Below are positions 22,909-37,390 of a stretch of DNA of 64,000 nt, one piece after another. The notes under the pieces were generated by a model. That model did not search any database. It saw only the letters and a program-made list of their open reading frames with translations, and was not told where the DNA came from. The stretch comes from Phocoena phocoena (taxonomy: Eukaryota > Chordata > Mammalia > Artiodactyla > Phocoenidae). The stretch is from the NCBI RefSeq assembly GCF_963924675.1, contig NC_089234.1, positions 24,233,668 to 24,297,667 of the forward strand. The letters run 5' to 3'. Numbering within the stretch: the first letter of the stretch is position 1; every line of letters begins with the position of its first letter. Position numbers and translations under genes: made by a program.

Positions 22909-23094
22909 TTTTGGTGGGAACTTTTCTCTGGCAGGACTTTGATAAAATAAAGGCCCAGGCAGACACTTTCAATCAATGTAAAAACCTGTATTATATTATT
23001 ATTTATTTGGCCCAGGGCTTCCTAGGAACTGTCAGGGACACAGCAGAAGACACATGCCTTTGCCCTCCAGAACCTTCAAGTCCATTCCAGGCTG
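22909..23094. other. No recognised feature
   Basis: Short single-copy spacer. Confidence 0.5.
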
Positions 23095-23265
23095 AGATTC
23101 CATAAGTAGTAAGTATTTACCGAATCCTAACTGGACACCAGCACTGTGCTAGGTCCTTGTGTGTCCCCTGCTTTCCTTGATCTGCACAACCATCCTGGGG
23201 CTTTATAGGGACCCATCCTACACATTTTATAGGTAAAGAAACAATGACTTCCACGAGAGAAAGAG
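23095..23265 (-). mobile_element. MIR-superfamily remnant, antisense
   Basis: 'caccagcactgtgctaggtc' followed by 'cattttataggtaaagaaac' is the antisense MIR/MIR3 tail and core. Confidence 0.6.
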
Positions 23266-25009
23266 ATCCCTTAGCTGTTGGCCCTAGCTCCACCTGGCCA
23301 GGAACTCTCCCAGGCCCATCCTCAGATCAATCAGCTTCACACAATTTTTTTCTCAATATGCAGTGCTCATACACACACATATATGTATACATGCATGTAA
23401 AAAAAGCCTAGCTACTTGAGAACTAAATATAGAACTGATTGCTGGGTTCAGTGTCTATTCTAATCCATGCAGGTTCATAAAATCCACTTTAGACCCAAAT
23501 AAGGCTGACTCACATATGTAAAAGAAAATCAGTTCGTATTGACAAGCTCCATAAAACCTGCTGCAAATACTTAGGTAGAAAGATACAGCAAAGGCATTTA
23601 TGACCTTCCCCAAACGTCTCACTGGCAGTGGTCTGGAGGAGGTTCAGAGAGGGCTGAAAACCCAGAAAGTGTAAGGCTCAAGTAATCTACGAAGGTAAGA
23701 TGTCCTAATTACTAAATGAACAGGGCAATCTGAGAATATTGGATTCAAATGGATTTTCCTGTGTTTGCAAACCACTGCAAAGCATGCTATAAATAAGGCT
23801 TATGTTATGTTTAGAGGGCCAGACTCATGAATATACACATACACCATAGGGGACCAGAGGCTGTGCCTTCATGCCTGAAATGCCCCAGCAATTGTTGATA
23901 TTTCTGAGTGCAAACACTGTCCCCTGGTGCCACCCGGGCTCCTCAGTCATTAAACATCACCTGCTATCCCTGCAGCACCTCTTCCTTGCCCTGCCCCGTA
24001 GTGTGCACTGGCAGGAGATAAGAATGCAAATGTGGTTCCTGCTCTCAAGAAACTTACCATGTGACCCCCATGGATCATTCAAAGAAGAAATTAGTTGGGA
24101 TCTGTCTGTGAAGGGGCATGAAAGCCCACTGGAAATGACTCAGGGAAAAAGGAGATTTGTTGTCAAGAACAGCATCTTGAGGAACCCAGGTTGGGGGAGC
24201 AGAGCTGGGCTCCTGTCCATCTCTCCTTCTTTCTGGAACCCCAGGTCTCACCCTCTCATCTCTCTTTTTGAGGCTTCTCTCCCCTCGTCTTTCTCTCTCC
24301 ACCAGCCCCCTCTGCATGCACACAGCCAGCCGTGTTTAGAATGGGCAGGGCTCTTGATGAGGCAAGTAAACCTGCTGCAAAGGAATGAAGAGACTTCCCA
24401 AAGGCTAAGAAACACTCAGAGCCACTCAAAGTCATGGCTTCCAAGGCGAGGACGTGCCGCTTTGGGGACTCCTTGCTGCATTGACTATACCCCGAGGGAA
24501 GAAGGAGGTTGGCTTATTTTGCATGGACTTTGAAGCTGGTCCCCTGAATCTGATTCTCTCTTGGGAGAAGGACCGTCTGCAATGAGGCCACTTTCCAAAG
24601 AGAGGTCATAATGAAACCGAGCAGGACCCTGTGGGGCTCCTGGGCATGGAAGCCTTTCTGTGTCCCCCATTTCTTGATTGTAGGAAATAGGCTTCAGTCT
24701 CCATGACCTTCCCTGTGTTCCAAAGGGCAGGTTCAAACAGTTGCTAATCAGGGAAGGAAGGGAATGCAGAAGCAAGGGAGGGGCAGTCAGGAGACAATAG
24801 TGAAGCCTTGGGACAGAATCCTGGTTCCGCCTCAAGGGATTCACAGAGCAATATCTTTGAGCTCTTCTGCAGAACTAAAACCCCCAACAAATGGAAGGTG
24901 TTACCTACTTGATGAAGCATTCCTCATTCCAGTTAGAAGGTCACAGTTTGATAACCTCAAGAATCACAGAAGCTCTTCAGGAGACCACCTGAGGCCAGAT
25001 TAAAGGAGT
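23266..25009. other. No gene called; contains the longest non-L1 open frame
   Basis: About 1.7 kb without a clear repeat, apart from alternating purine-pyrimidine text (tacacacacatatatg) near 23368. A 220-codon frame at 23871-24533 (+) is the longest outside L1. It has no recognised domain, no signal peptide and low-complexity Ser/Leu-rich text, so it is probably fortuitous. Confidence 0.4.
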
Positions 25010-25240
25010 GCAGGCCCTGCACACACCCTGATCCCTGTCAGCAACCCCACCCTTGAACCACTGTTATAAAACTCCTCACCAAATCCTCTCTGGCTGGACA
25101 CAGAGTTCTGAGGGCACAAGCCCACTGTGTCCCCCTTTGCCTGGCAAAGCAATAAAGCTATTCTTTTCTACTTCACTCAAAACTCTGTCTCTAAGATTTG
25201 ATTTAGCACCAGTGCACAGAGGCCAAGTTTTCAGCATCAA
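25010..25240 (+). mobile_element. ERV-type solo LTR, 3' part
   Basis: A TATA-like ttataaa (25064-25070) is followed about 80 bases later by the poly-A signal aataaa (25151-25156), then ctttttctacttcac-type text, actctgtctctaagatttga and an end with gttttcagcatca. This promoter, poly-A signal and U5 order is typical of gammaretrovirus-like LTRs. No internal retroviral genes follow. The left boundary is not determined. Confidence 0.55.
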
Positions 25241-25639
25241 TAACTTGCAGAGATTCCCCACATATGTGGAGGTCACAGCTCCGGGAGCTATGCCTCCTGG
25301 GACACAGAGAAGAGGAAAGGGCCTCCCCAGGGCCTGTGTCCCTGAGTCTGCAGGAGAGAACACAGCCATTTCACAGCTACTCCAAGCCAGAACTTACTGA
25401 CCTGCCATATCCTCCGCTCTACCAGCATTAACGGAGAGCCTGCAGCAAGTCTATGCTTATTAGTACAAGGGGACCCAGAATCAGGAAGCAAAGTCACCAA
25501 CCTCTAAGAGCCTGAATCCTACCAAAGAGGACAGACATGCCCATAACCAACCATAATGAAAGGCGAAGGTGGAACATGCCTCTAATGAAAGGAGGAAACT
25601 AGACTTCGTTAAAAGACAACTCTGTGCAGGCACTCTTCC
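25241..25639. other. No recognised feature
   Basis: Single-copy sequence with overlapping short frames on both strands. No motif is recognised. Confidence 0.45.
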
Positions 25640-25760
25640 TGAAAGACCAAGGGGTATCCAGGGCTCAGAGAAGCTAAGAAACTTGTCTACAGTTGCACTG
25701 TTAGTTGCAGGATTGGACCCTGCTCTTTCCATGATGCTAGGAGCCTTCCTCCTAGAATAG
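25640..25760 (-). mobile_element. MIR remnant, antisense
   Basis: 'gctcagagaagctaagaaac' followed by ttgtctacagttgcactgtt and aggattggaccctgctcttt is antisense MIR text. Confidence 0.65.
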
Positions 25761-26189
25761 TGCATTGCCCGAGAGAGGTGCAGAGGGCTTGGAGAACGCA
25801 GAGGAGAAAGAGGGAGTAGATGTGACTGTGCTGGGGAGATCTCCACCAGCCATGCTGGGAGCGTTATTATGTAAAATTAAATTGCTATTCTACTTTTTAG
25901 TCCACAATGTGAGGGGTGGGGGAATAGACTTTAGATGATTTGCTTGAAGCAGGCACAATCAGAGATTGATGATGATGAAGACAGACCTAAGAAGTACCAG
26001 AAGACCCCAAAATAGCACTAAATGAGGCCACTTAGTATGAAGCAACCAGACCCACACACCCCAGCCAGCCCTATTTTGCAATGTTACGTGGTAATTAGTG
26101 TTCCTAATGATACCTCTGGGTTATCAAGAAATGGATATATTACCTTGCCATGTTGTCTAAGTGAATGGAATGTGCACTCAGAACTCTAT
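25761..26189. other. No recognised feature
   Basis: Single-copy DNA. No gene or repeat is recognised. Confidence 0.5.
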
Positions 26190-26305
26190 AGTTTCTGCAT
26201 CTGTCTTAGGCTAGTGGTGTGATCTTGAAAAAGTCGGTGAACCCCTCTGGACCTCAACCATCTCACTGACGAAATGAGAGTTGTGGGAATTCTAAGTCTT
26301 TCATT
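26190..26305 (+). mobile_element. MIR remnant
   Basis: 'ctagtggtgtgatcttgaaa' followed by 'aagtcggtgaacccctctgg' and 'ctgacgaaatgagagttgtg' parallels the MIR core. Confidence 0.6.
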
Positions 26306-26589
26306 GCAAACAAAGAGATCCTGGAGATAGAAACTATTCCCACCCATCCCACTTCAAAAGTCCCAGCAGCCCTTGTGGGGGGCAGCTACATTCTCTCTCT
26401 GGACCATCCAATTCATATATGGTTGTTTGTGCCAAAGGCACCATCTTGCTTCCTCTCTCTGCTCATTTCCCTAAAAGTGCTCTTCTCCACGGCAGCTCCA
26501 CTTCTGCCCAGGTTGTCACTGGGGATAACATGACCATATTCATTCTAAAATCTGGGTCAAAAAAAAAGTAAAGAGAGTGCAATAGCTTT

Positions 26590-26795
26590 GGGCTTCCCTG
26601 GTGGCGCAGTGGTTGAGAGTCCGCCTGCCGATGCAGGGGACACAGGTTCGTGCCCCGGTGCGGGAAGATCCCACATGCCGCCGAGCGGCTGGGCCCGTGA
26701 GCCATGGCCACTAAGTCTGCACGTCCGGAGCCTGTGCTCCGCAACGGGAGAGGCCACAGCAGGGAGAGGCCTGCGTACCGCAAAAAAAAAAAAAA
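26590..26795 (+). mobile_element. CHR SINE, short form
   Basis: Head gggcttccctggtggcgcag, B-box-like aggttcgtgcccc, end gcgtaccgc plus about 18 A. The right flank aaaatcagggtcac (26796-26809) resembles aaaatctgggtca at 26547-26559. If these are the target duplication, about 30 extra bases lie between the left copy and the SINE head (see findings). Confidence 0.95.
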
Positions 26796-26809
26796 AAAAT
26801 CAGGGTCAC

Positions 26810-28164
26810 TTTGCTACTTATGGAAAAGGAAAATGATATTAATATAGCAGAATTCTTTTTTACTTAGGATGTTTAAGAGCACAAGTCACACTGTTTAGAT
26901 GCTAAGCTACATTTGCCAACCATAGGCAGCACAGATACCCTAATCTCCACAATAAAAATGTGTTGCAGACAAACCATCAACACCCCAAGCTTCTACACTG
27001 GAGGATGCCAAGGCTGAATGCAGGCCTGGACCAGCTGTCTCTGCTCTGCTGGAAGCCTTGACAGGGCTGAGGGTTTGAGGCACATTTCTATCGCCCTTCT
27101 AACGTCAAGGGTCAGAGCCAGTATAGATCAGAGAAGGTGACTTGACGCCTTCAGCCCCCAATTCCATCCAAGTCCAGCTACAGCATTAGAGGTCCAGTCC
27201 TGGAAGCCTTGTTCTTTAACTTCCAGAGCACCCTGTTTAAAACCAAATACCCTCGGGGGGGGGGGGGGGGGGAGATAAGACCTTAATCCCTGGGTGGTAG
27301 ATAAATTTTATCTGAACTACCAACTTGGATCAATTGGTAATGACCGCCTGGGGCACTCTACTGAGAGAGAGTCTTAAACTCCTCCCCAGGGCGATATTCA
27401 AAATATTTAACAACCCGCCAATCTGCTCTTCCAGGGCCCCTGCTGGTTTGGTTGGCAACTCCTCAGTTGCTGGGTCAGTGCGGGGAGGTCCAAGGGAGTT
27501 ATCCCAGCAGCAGCTATTTACCAACTGAGGCAGAAGATGTTTAGACCACCTGATTACATGTAGAGTATCAGCTCTGGCTGTCCCTTGGGTTCATGGGAAC
27601 TGGGCAGCAATAGATTAGTAGTGTCAGCCTTCCATGGAGGCAAAGGAGAACATAGCAGCTTGTCAAGCATTTTCTCTCCCTGCCTGCAAACTTTACCTTC
27701 TAAAGAATCCACATTGTCCTTGGTAGGTCATGGGACCAGAAACTCCTGTGCTGTAGGCCCTGTGAATTTTGACTGGATGCAAACAGAGAGGGTGAACCTC
27801 AGATGTATTCATACTGGATGTGGGTGCATTGATTTGTTTTCCATTGTCGGTAAACTTCTGTTGATGTGAAACCAGAACACTCACTGGTAATTTTGCTGGG
27901 ATTTACCTTAGCTAAAAATGATAGAACTGCTTCTATTCAGCGGCAATTAAAATTATGGGTAGGATCAAGACTGTCGGCCTGACACAGATGGTGACACAGA
28001 CTATAGGAGCCCTGGAAGGTGGTCAAGTTCTCCTGGCCTTCCCTGGGTGCTTCCTAATTGGAAGCTATTGCTAAAAATCTTAGGCAGAGGGCCACCCAGG
28101 GTTATGTTGCATGTGGGACACCTGGCCTGGCAGGTAGAGCAGATTACTCTCCAGCCTTGGAGGG
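26810..28164. other. No gene identified; poly-G tract inside
   Basis: Mostly single-copy DNA. The opposing 64-67-codon frames at 27325-27528 are mirror shadows of each other. No family is assigned to 27290-27560. Confidence 0.4.
27255..27272 (+). repeat. Poly-G run (G18)
   Basis: Eighteen consecutive G, rare in mammalian DNA and error-prone in sequencing. Confidence 0.95.
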
Positions 28165-28340
28165 TCTAAGTCTCCTGCATACCTCAGTGTGCATCAGAAA
28201 CACCTGGGACTGTGTTTAAATAGAGATTCATGGGCCAGAAAGAAAAGCTTCTAGCTCAGCAGAGATCTGCATTTTAACAACTTTCCCAAGTGACTCTGTT
28301 GCAGGCTGCGGAGCACATTTAGAAAAACCTTAGTCAGTGG
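28165..28340 (+). mobile_element. MER5-type hAT MITE
   Basis: 'cagtgtgcatcagaaacacc' followed by tgggactgtgtttaaa, 'gcattttaacaactttccca' and a cacatttagaaaaacct end follow the MER5A/B consensus. Confidence 0.75.
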
Positions 28341-28479
28341 GAATGAGAGCCTGAGAGCCTTCTGAGGGAGATGGAAACCAACATTAAAATGGAGGAAAAC
28401 AATGCAAAGGGGACATGGGGCAGCCTACGTCAACCCCACCCACTCTGGCCTTCCTCATGGGTGGCCAGATCCTGCCTTC

Positions 28480-28590
28480 ATCAGAATAATGAATGAGGCT
28501 CATTTACTGATGCAGTGTGACAAGGACTTGCAGCACATTCACTGCTTCAAAACGCACGGCAGCTGACATCCAGATGGTGGGCACTCACAC
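28480..28590 (-). mobile_element. MIR, part left of the L1 insertion
   Basis: Diverged text ending catcattctc, which is continued after the L1 by atttttagatgaagaaactg at 34016. Joined conceptually they give the usual antisense MIR core, so the L1 landed in a MIR. Confidence 0.55.
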
Positions 28591-29123
28591 CATCATTCTC
28601 ATTTTTTTTTTTTGTATTTTATTTTAACATCTTTATTGGACTATAATTGCTTAAAATTGCTGTATTAGTTGCTGCTGTATAACAAAGTGAATCAGCTATA
28701 TGTATACATATATCCCCATATCCCCTACCTCTTGTGTCTCCCTCCCACCCTCCCTATCCTACCTCTCTAGGTGGTCACAAAGCACCGAGCTGATCTCCCT
28801 GTGCCATGAGGCTGCTTCCCACTAGCTATCTGTTTTACATTTGGTAGTGTATATATGTCCATGCCACTCTCTCACTTTGTCCCAGCTTACCCTTCCCCCT
28901 CCCCGTGTCCTCAAGTCAATTCTCTACGTCTGTGTCTTTATTCCTGTCCTGCCCCTAGGTTCTTCAGAACCTTTTTTTTTTAAGATTCCATATATATGTG
29001 TTAGCATAGGGTATTTGTTTTTCTCTTTCTGATCTACTTCACTCTGTATGACAGACTCTAGGTCCATCCACCTCACTACAAATAACTCAATTTCATTTAT
29101 CTTTATGGCTGAGTAGTATTCCA

Positions 29124-32066
<2,943 letters not shown>

Positions 32067-33300
32067 GTTTGGTGGTGCTGAATTCTCCTAGCTTTTGCTT
32101 GTCTGTAAAGGTTTTAATGTCTCTGTCAAATCTGAATGAGATCCTTGCTGAGTAGAGTAATCTTGGTTGTAGGTTTTTCCCTTTCATCACTTTAAATATG
32201 TCCTGTCACTCCCTTCTGGCTTGCAGAGTTTCTGCTGAAAGATCAGCTGTTAACCTTATGGGGATTCCCTTGTATGTTATTTGTTGTTTTTCCCTTGCTG
32301 CATTTTTTAAAAATAAATTTATTTATTTATTTTTTGGCTGCGTTGGGTCTTTGTTGCTGGTGGGCTTCCTCTAGTTGCGGAGAGCGGGGGCTACTCTTCC
32401 CTGTTGTGCACGAGCTTCTCATTGCAGTGGCCTCTCTTGTTGCGCAGCACGGGGTCTAGGCCCGCAGGCTTCAGTAGTTGTGGCGCACGGGCTCAGTAGT
32501 TGTGGTTCGCAGGCTTTAGGGCGCAGGCTCAGTAGTTGTGTGGCATGGGCTTAGTTGCTCCGTGGCATGTGGGATCTTCCTGGACCAGGGCTCGAACCCG
32601 TGTCCCCTGCATTGGCAGGCTGATTCTTAACCACTGCACAACCAGGGAAGTCCCTCCCTTGCTGCTTTTAATATGTTTTCTTTGTATTTAATTTTTGATA
32701 GTTTGATTAATATGTGTCTTGGCATGTTTCTCCTTGGATTTATCCTGTATGGGACTCTCTGTGCTTCCTGGACTTGATTGACTATTTCCTTTCCCATATT
32801 AGGAAAGTTTTCAACTATAATCTCTTCAAGTATCTTCTCAGTCCCTTTCTTTTTCTCTTCGTCTTCTGGAACCCCTATAATTCAAATGTTGATGCATTTA
32901 ATGTTGTCCCAGAGGTCTCTGAGACTGTCCTCAATTCTTTTCATTCTTTTTTCTTTATTCCACTCTGTGGTAATTATTTCCACTCCTTTATCTTCTAGGT
33001 CATTTATCTGTCCTTCTGCCTCAATTATTCTGCTATTGATTCCTTCTGGAGAATTTTTAATTTCATTTACTTTGTTGTTCATCATTGTTCATTTGCTCTT
33101 TAGTTCTTCTAGGTCCTTGTTAAACGTTTCTTGTATTTTCTCCATTCTATTTCCAAGATTTGGGATTATCTTTACTATCATTACTCTGAATTCTTTTTTA
33201 GGTAGACTGCCTATTTCCTCTTCATTTGTTTGGTCTGGTGTGTGTTCACCTTGCTCCTTCATCTGCTGTGTATTCCTCTGTCTTCTCATTTTGCTTAACT
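32067..33300 (-). pseudogene. Decayed L1 ORF1, split by a SINE
   Basis: ORF1p is the RNA-binding chaperone of L1. The minus-strand piece at 33089-33300 (within the longer frame to 33481) has KMRRQRNTQQMKEQ and a coiled-coil-like stretch. 32882-33085 continues the coiled coil and enters the RRM (DLEDK, DSLRDLWDNIK). After a stop the frame goes on to about 32660, where a SINE interrupts it (32302-32654), and resumes to the C-terminal segment near 32085. It then fuses to ORF2 sequence. The start of the 33481 frame lies in the leader and is probably not the natural start. Confidence 0.88.
32302..32654 (-). mobile_element. CHR SINE, long form, antisense, nested in L1
   Basis: Starts with T/A-rich tail complement, tggctgcgttgggtctttgt, several cagtagttgtgg repeats, and ends ggaagtccc. 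A perfect 11-bp target duplication tcccttgctgc flanks it (32291-32301 and 32655-32665). It landed in ORF1 of the host L1. Confidence 0.96.
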
Positions 33301-34020
33301 TACTGTGCTTGGGGTCTCCTTTTCGCAGGCTGCAGGTTCGTAGTTCCCGTTGTTTTTGGCATCTGCCCCCAGTGGGTAAGGTTGGTTCAGTGGCTTGTGT
33401 AGGCTTCCTGGTGGAGGGGACTTGTGTCTGTGTCCTGGTGGATGAGGCTGGATCTTGTCTTTCTTGTGCACAGGACCACATCCGGTGATGTGTTTTGGGG
33501 TGTCTGTAAACTTAGTATGATTTTAGGCCGCCTCTCTAATGGTTGGGGTTGTGTTCCTGTCTTGCTAGTTGTTTGGCACGGGCTGTCCAGCACTGGAGCT
33601 TGCTGGTCATTTAGTGGAGCTGGGCCTTAGTGTTGAGATGGAGGTCTCTGGGAGAGCTCTCACCGATTGATATTACATGGGGCCAGGAGGTCTCTGGTGG
33701 TCCAATGTCCTAAACTTGGCTCTCCCACCTCAGAGGCTCAGGCCTGACACCCGGCCAGAGCACCAAGACCCTGTTAGCCACACGGCTCACTTTGTCGGCA
33801 GAGATGGCCTAGAAGTAATGACACCGCAGGAGCTGTTAGCACAGCCAGTTCCTGATCTTGGACCCAGGAGCCAACGTGAAAGAGCTTCCAGTGGCCAGAG
33901 CTGGAACAACCTGCTAGTGCTGGAGGGTCTCCTGTAGAGATGTGGGGTGGCTGTGGCTCACCTCAGGGACTCGGACACTGGCAGCAGAACTTCTGGGAAT
34001 TACCCATCACTCTCATTTTT

Positions 34021-34130
34021 AGATGAAGAAACTGAGGTCCAGGGCCACCCAACTTGAAGGTGGTGAAACCAGGACTCGAAACCAGACAGCCTGTCTCCGG
34101 AGCCCAGATACTCATGGCCCACCTGGGCTG
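34021..34130 (-). mobile_element. MIR, part right of the L1 insertion
   Basis: 'agatgaagaaactgaggtcc' and 'gtgaaaccaggactcgaaac' are antisense MIR core and head. Confidence 0.75.
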
Positions 34131-35074
34131 CCGACGTACAAGAACAATTCTGATATACCCAAGACAGTAGCCTACAAGTTGCTCGTAGACTAGCTAGAAT
34201 ATAAATACAACTCTCAACTTTTCTCAGTTTATAATGACTATTACTGGGAGAAAACAGAGCAGAAACTAAACCTGACAGGAGCTAAAACTGCACATGATAA
34301 ATTTCATTGTAACTAAAATACAACTAAAGAATCTTATCTCCTTGACAAAATTTAGCTTTGCAAAAATTGAACCTGAGAAAACTGGACCTGAAAAGAACAA
34401 AATTGTTATGGTGAGAGCCAAAATTTGAAATGGTCCCAAAAAAAACAAAAAACTGAATGCTAAATCAAGTATTTATTTATTGTACAATATATAAGGAATA
34501 GAATTTCTCATATCAATAAAATGGAAATGAAAGCCAAACAGTTTTTTAGATGCCATCAGGTAGCAAAAGATGATCAAGACGCTAAATTTACTTAATGGAT
34601 TTTGCTCCATAAAGTCATATTTTGACAAAAATTAATGGTTTTTTAATTCCAATCAAAATTATCTTATTTATAAACAGGGAATCAAAATGTCCTTAGGGGG
34701 TCCAAATAGCAAGAAGAAGCTCTCAGTCAGTCACACTAGGCTATCTTTATAAATGGTGCCCATCACTTGAGCAGCCACCCTCCTTCACAGTCAGGATTTA
34801 CAGAATAATGAGGACACAAAATCCTGTGCCTGTTGGTGGAGGAGGGCATGTCCCCCACATTCCACTAGCAACACTCCCCTTCCAGGGGAACCCCAGATGA
34901 GAATCACTGCTGAACTGAATCCTTTTCTTGACGTAAGTACACAACATTCCCCGTGAGGGCAGGAAGAAGACATTTGAGAAGCACTGCTTTAAATATTGAG
35001 ACCTTCCCCTACCTCCTGGCATCTCTCTACCCTACCCTCCCTGCCCTGAGTATTTAAACACAGGTGCCCTGCTC
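34131..35074. other. No gene identified
   Basis: AT-rich, apparently single-copy DNA. Overlapping short minus-strand frames at 34791-35022 have no motif. Confidence 0.45.
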
Positions 35075-35795
35075 CCCAGCTATTGCTCTGGCCTACACAG
35101 TCACCATCGCTCATCTGGACTGCTGCTATAACCTCACCCGGCATCCTGTTTTCACTCTTGCCTCCGTACAATCATTCTTTCTTCTGTAGCTGGAGACATC
35201 TCTCAAAAACATAAGTCAAATTACGTTCCTCTGCTTAAAGCCATTCAAATGGTTCCCTGTTGCACTTAGAGTCAAGCATAAAATCTTTATCCTGGTTTAC
35301 AAAACCCTTTACATTCTGACCCTGACTACTTCACCAGATACATCTCTGTCTCCCACCCATCTCTCACCTCACTCTTCCCGCACCGCCTGCCTTTCTTTGG
35401 TTCTGGTTAATCCCCACGTCGGATTCTTTGCATTGGCAGCTTCCCTCTACCTAGAGCACTCTGTCCACTGAAAGATCCTGGCTGGCTCCCTCTCGACTTT
35501 CAGGTCTCAGCTTAAATGTCATGTCCTCAGAGAGACCTTTTCTGATCCCCATCCGCAACCCAAGAAACCAATCACTACCGTTTCATCCTATTTTAATTAT
35601 CTTCATTCACACCACGTCTCCTATTTTGAGTTGTATGTTCATTTCTTCTCTGACCCTTCCATTATATGGTTAGGCTCCATAAGGGCCAGGACTGATTTTA
35701 CCTTGTTCACTAAAGGTAAGCACCCAATATATATCTGTGGACATGATAAACGGATAGATGGATGAGTGAATGAGTAAATGAACAAAGGAAGTACC
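35075..35795 (+). mobile_element. L2 LINE, 3' ~0.7 kb
   Basis: A long collinear match to L2: 'cctctgcttaaagccattca', 'tggttccctgttgcacttag', 'tcaggtctcagcttaaatgt', then 'ggctccataagggccaggac' and a terminal run of GAATG-like units. One of the best-preserved ancient repeats here. Confidence 0.9.
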
Positions 35796-35869
35796 TTAAG
35801 GCTGCTGAAATTTTAGGAGCCAGTGTGCTGGGAATATCAAAGAGAAATGAAGGTACGGTGATCTTACTT

Positions 35870-36150
35870 CTCTGAACTCAAATCCCTTGCCCAAATCCCC
35901 CGTTCCCTTAGGAAACCTGACCTATCGTCCTCTGAGCTTCTACAGCAGTAATTTACATTTACGGCTAACCCTTCGCTCCAGAATGAAAGCACCTCCATCA
36001 CCATATTGCATCATCTTCCATATGATATTGCTCTGCCCCACGGCCCTGGATTAGATCTCCCCAACTAGAGTAAATTCCCTGCAGGTTTGGACTGTATTTT
36101 TTGTGACCTTCAGATCCTAGTGGGCACCCAATAAATATTTCATAAACCAG
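35870..36150 (+). mobile_element. Second L2 fragment, 3' end
   Basis: 'gtaaattccctgcaggtttg' and 'gggcacccaataaatatttc' match the L2 3' end; the upstream text is diverged. Confidence 0.6.
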
Positions 36151-36154
36151 AGGA

Positions 36155-36290
36155 GTTCAGGGTTGGAAGTGACCTTAGAGATCACCTTCTAGAAACTCCT
36201 GTATGGAGGTAAGAGAGCTGAGACCAAGAGACATGAAGTGACTTGCCCAAGGTTGTGTGGCCAGCCGGACACAGGACAGCTCCTCAAACC
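36155..36290 (-). mobile_element. MIR-superfamily remnant
   Basis: 'gttggaagtgaccttagaga' followed by tcacctt and 'gacatgaagtgacttgccca' then aggttgtgtggccag is a tRNA-SINE core of the MIR superfamily. Confidence 0.6.
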
Positions 36291-36334
36291 TCGGTGTCCT
36301 GTTTCCCAGGCCAGTACTTTTTCCCTGTGTCAGT

Positions 36335-36480
36335 GGAGGCCTTGTTAGGAATACAGATTCCTGGGTGCCGCCTCAGATCTGGGACAGGGCCCCAGGATCA
36401 GGTGCCCAAAGTGACCGTGGCAGCTGTGGCTCCAGGCGTCCAAAGATGGTGCTGTTCGTGTAACTTAACGTGAGGTGTGA
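36335..36480 (+). mobile_element. MER5-type hAT MITE fragment (tentative)
   Basis: 'ggccttgttaggaatacaga' followed by ttcctgggtgccgcctcaga resembles the central MER5 text. Confidence 0.45.
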
Positions 36481-36490
36481 CTGTGTGAAA

Positions 36491-36829
36491 GCTCCAACGT
36501 TCAGGAGCTCTTGAGGTACAAAACAGCAGTTTCATTTGGTTTGACTTAATAACAGTCTCTAAAAAAAGTGTCAATTGTGACCAAGGAAAAGACCCAGAAA
36601 GGAGATGATAGCTAGCTGAAAAAAAAATTTTTTTTGCAAGTCTGAGAAGGAGGAGAATAAACAGACTCTGAAATGGAAATTTCAGGAAGACAGGGAGAGC
36701 TTCCTTTCCTGGACCAAAAGCTGCCTTGAGGTGCCAGGGAGGGTGTGGGTATCACTGGCCATAGCAAGTCCTCATCCCTGAAAAGGTCGTAAACAGTAAA
36801 GGAAGTCTTCAAAGGTTGTGTTTATTGAG
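36491..36829. other. No recognised feature
   Basis: Single-copy DNA with a short A/T run (about 36619-36636). Confidence 0.5.
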
Positions 36830-37008
36830 GGGTTTCTCTTGCCAAGGACCCCTTTAGGCTCTTTATGTAGACCACCTTGTCCTCACGACAGTCTCACTGG
36901 GTCAGTACTGTCATCTTTCCCGTTTCACAGATGAGGAAACCAAGACAGGGAGGGGGCAAGGAACTAGCCCAAGGTTGAGGACAGGAAGTGACGGAGACCC
37001 TGCTCTCA
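36830..37008 (-). mobile_element. MIR, antisense
   Basis: 'cgtttcacagatgaggaaac' followed by caagacaggg and 'ctagcccaaggttgaggaca' is antisense MIR. A SINE inserted at its right end. Confidence 0.75.
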
Positions 37009-37023
37009 CCCACTGCACTATTT

Positions 37024-37233
37024 TTTTTTTTTTTTTTTTTTTGCGGTACGCAGGCCTCTCACTGCTGTGGCCTCTCCCCTTGCGTAGCACAGGCTCCGGA
37101 TGCGCAGGCTCAGTGGCCATGGCTCACGGGCCCAGCCACTCCGTGGCATGTGGGATCTTCCCGGACCAGGGCACGAACCCGTGTCCCCTGCATCGGCAGG
37201 CGGACTCTCAACCACTGCGCCACCAGGGAAACC
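37024..37233 (-). mobile_element. CHR SINE, short form, antisense
   Basis: Poly-T, gcggtacgcaggcctctcac, ending ccaccagggaaac. A 15-bp perfect target duplication cccactgcactattt flanks it (37009-37023, 37234-37248). Confidence 0.97.
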
Positions 37234-37367
37234 CCCACTGCACTATTTTGAAGATGGTCCAGGGAAGGTCAGATGACCATTCAGCACGGACTTTGAAAAA
37301 CCACTTACAGCATGGAATGGATAGTAGAATAAAAGACCTTTGAGGAAACTTCTGGGCCTGGAGTTTT

Positions 37368-37390
37368 AGGATTCCAGGATTCCAGGATTC
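37368..37390 (+). repeat. Short tandem repeat, aggattcc x3
   Basis: Nearly three copies of the 8-mer aggattcc. Confidence 0.9.

Noticed and set aside
23871..24533. 220-codon plus-strand frame, longest outside L1
   Set aside because: No recognisable domain, Ser/Leu-rich low-specificity text, no promoter or splice context noticed. A frame this long is possible by chance in 64 kb across six frames.
24960..25245. A complete endogenous retrovirus
   Set aside because: Only LTR-type sequence is recognised; no gag, pol or env text nearby.
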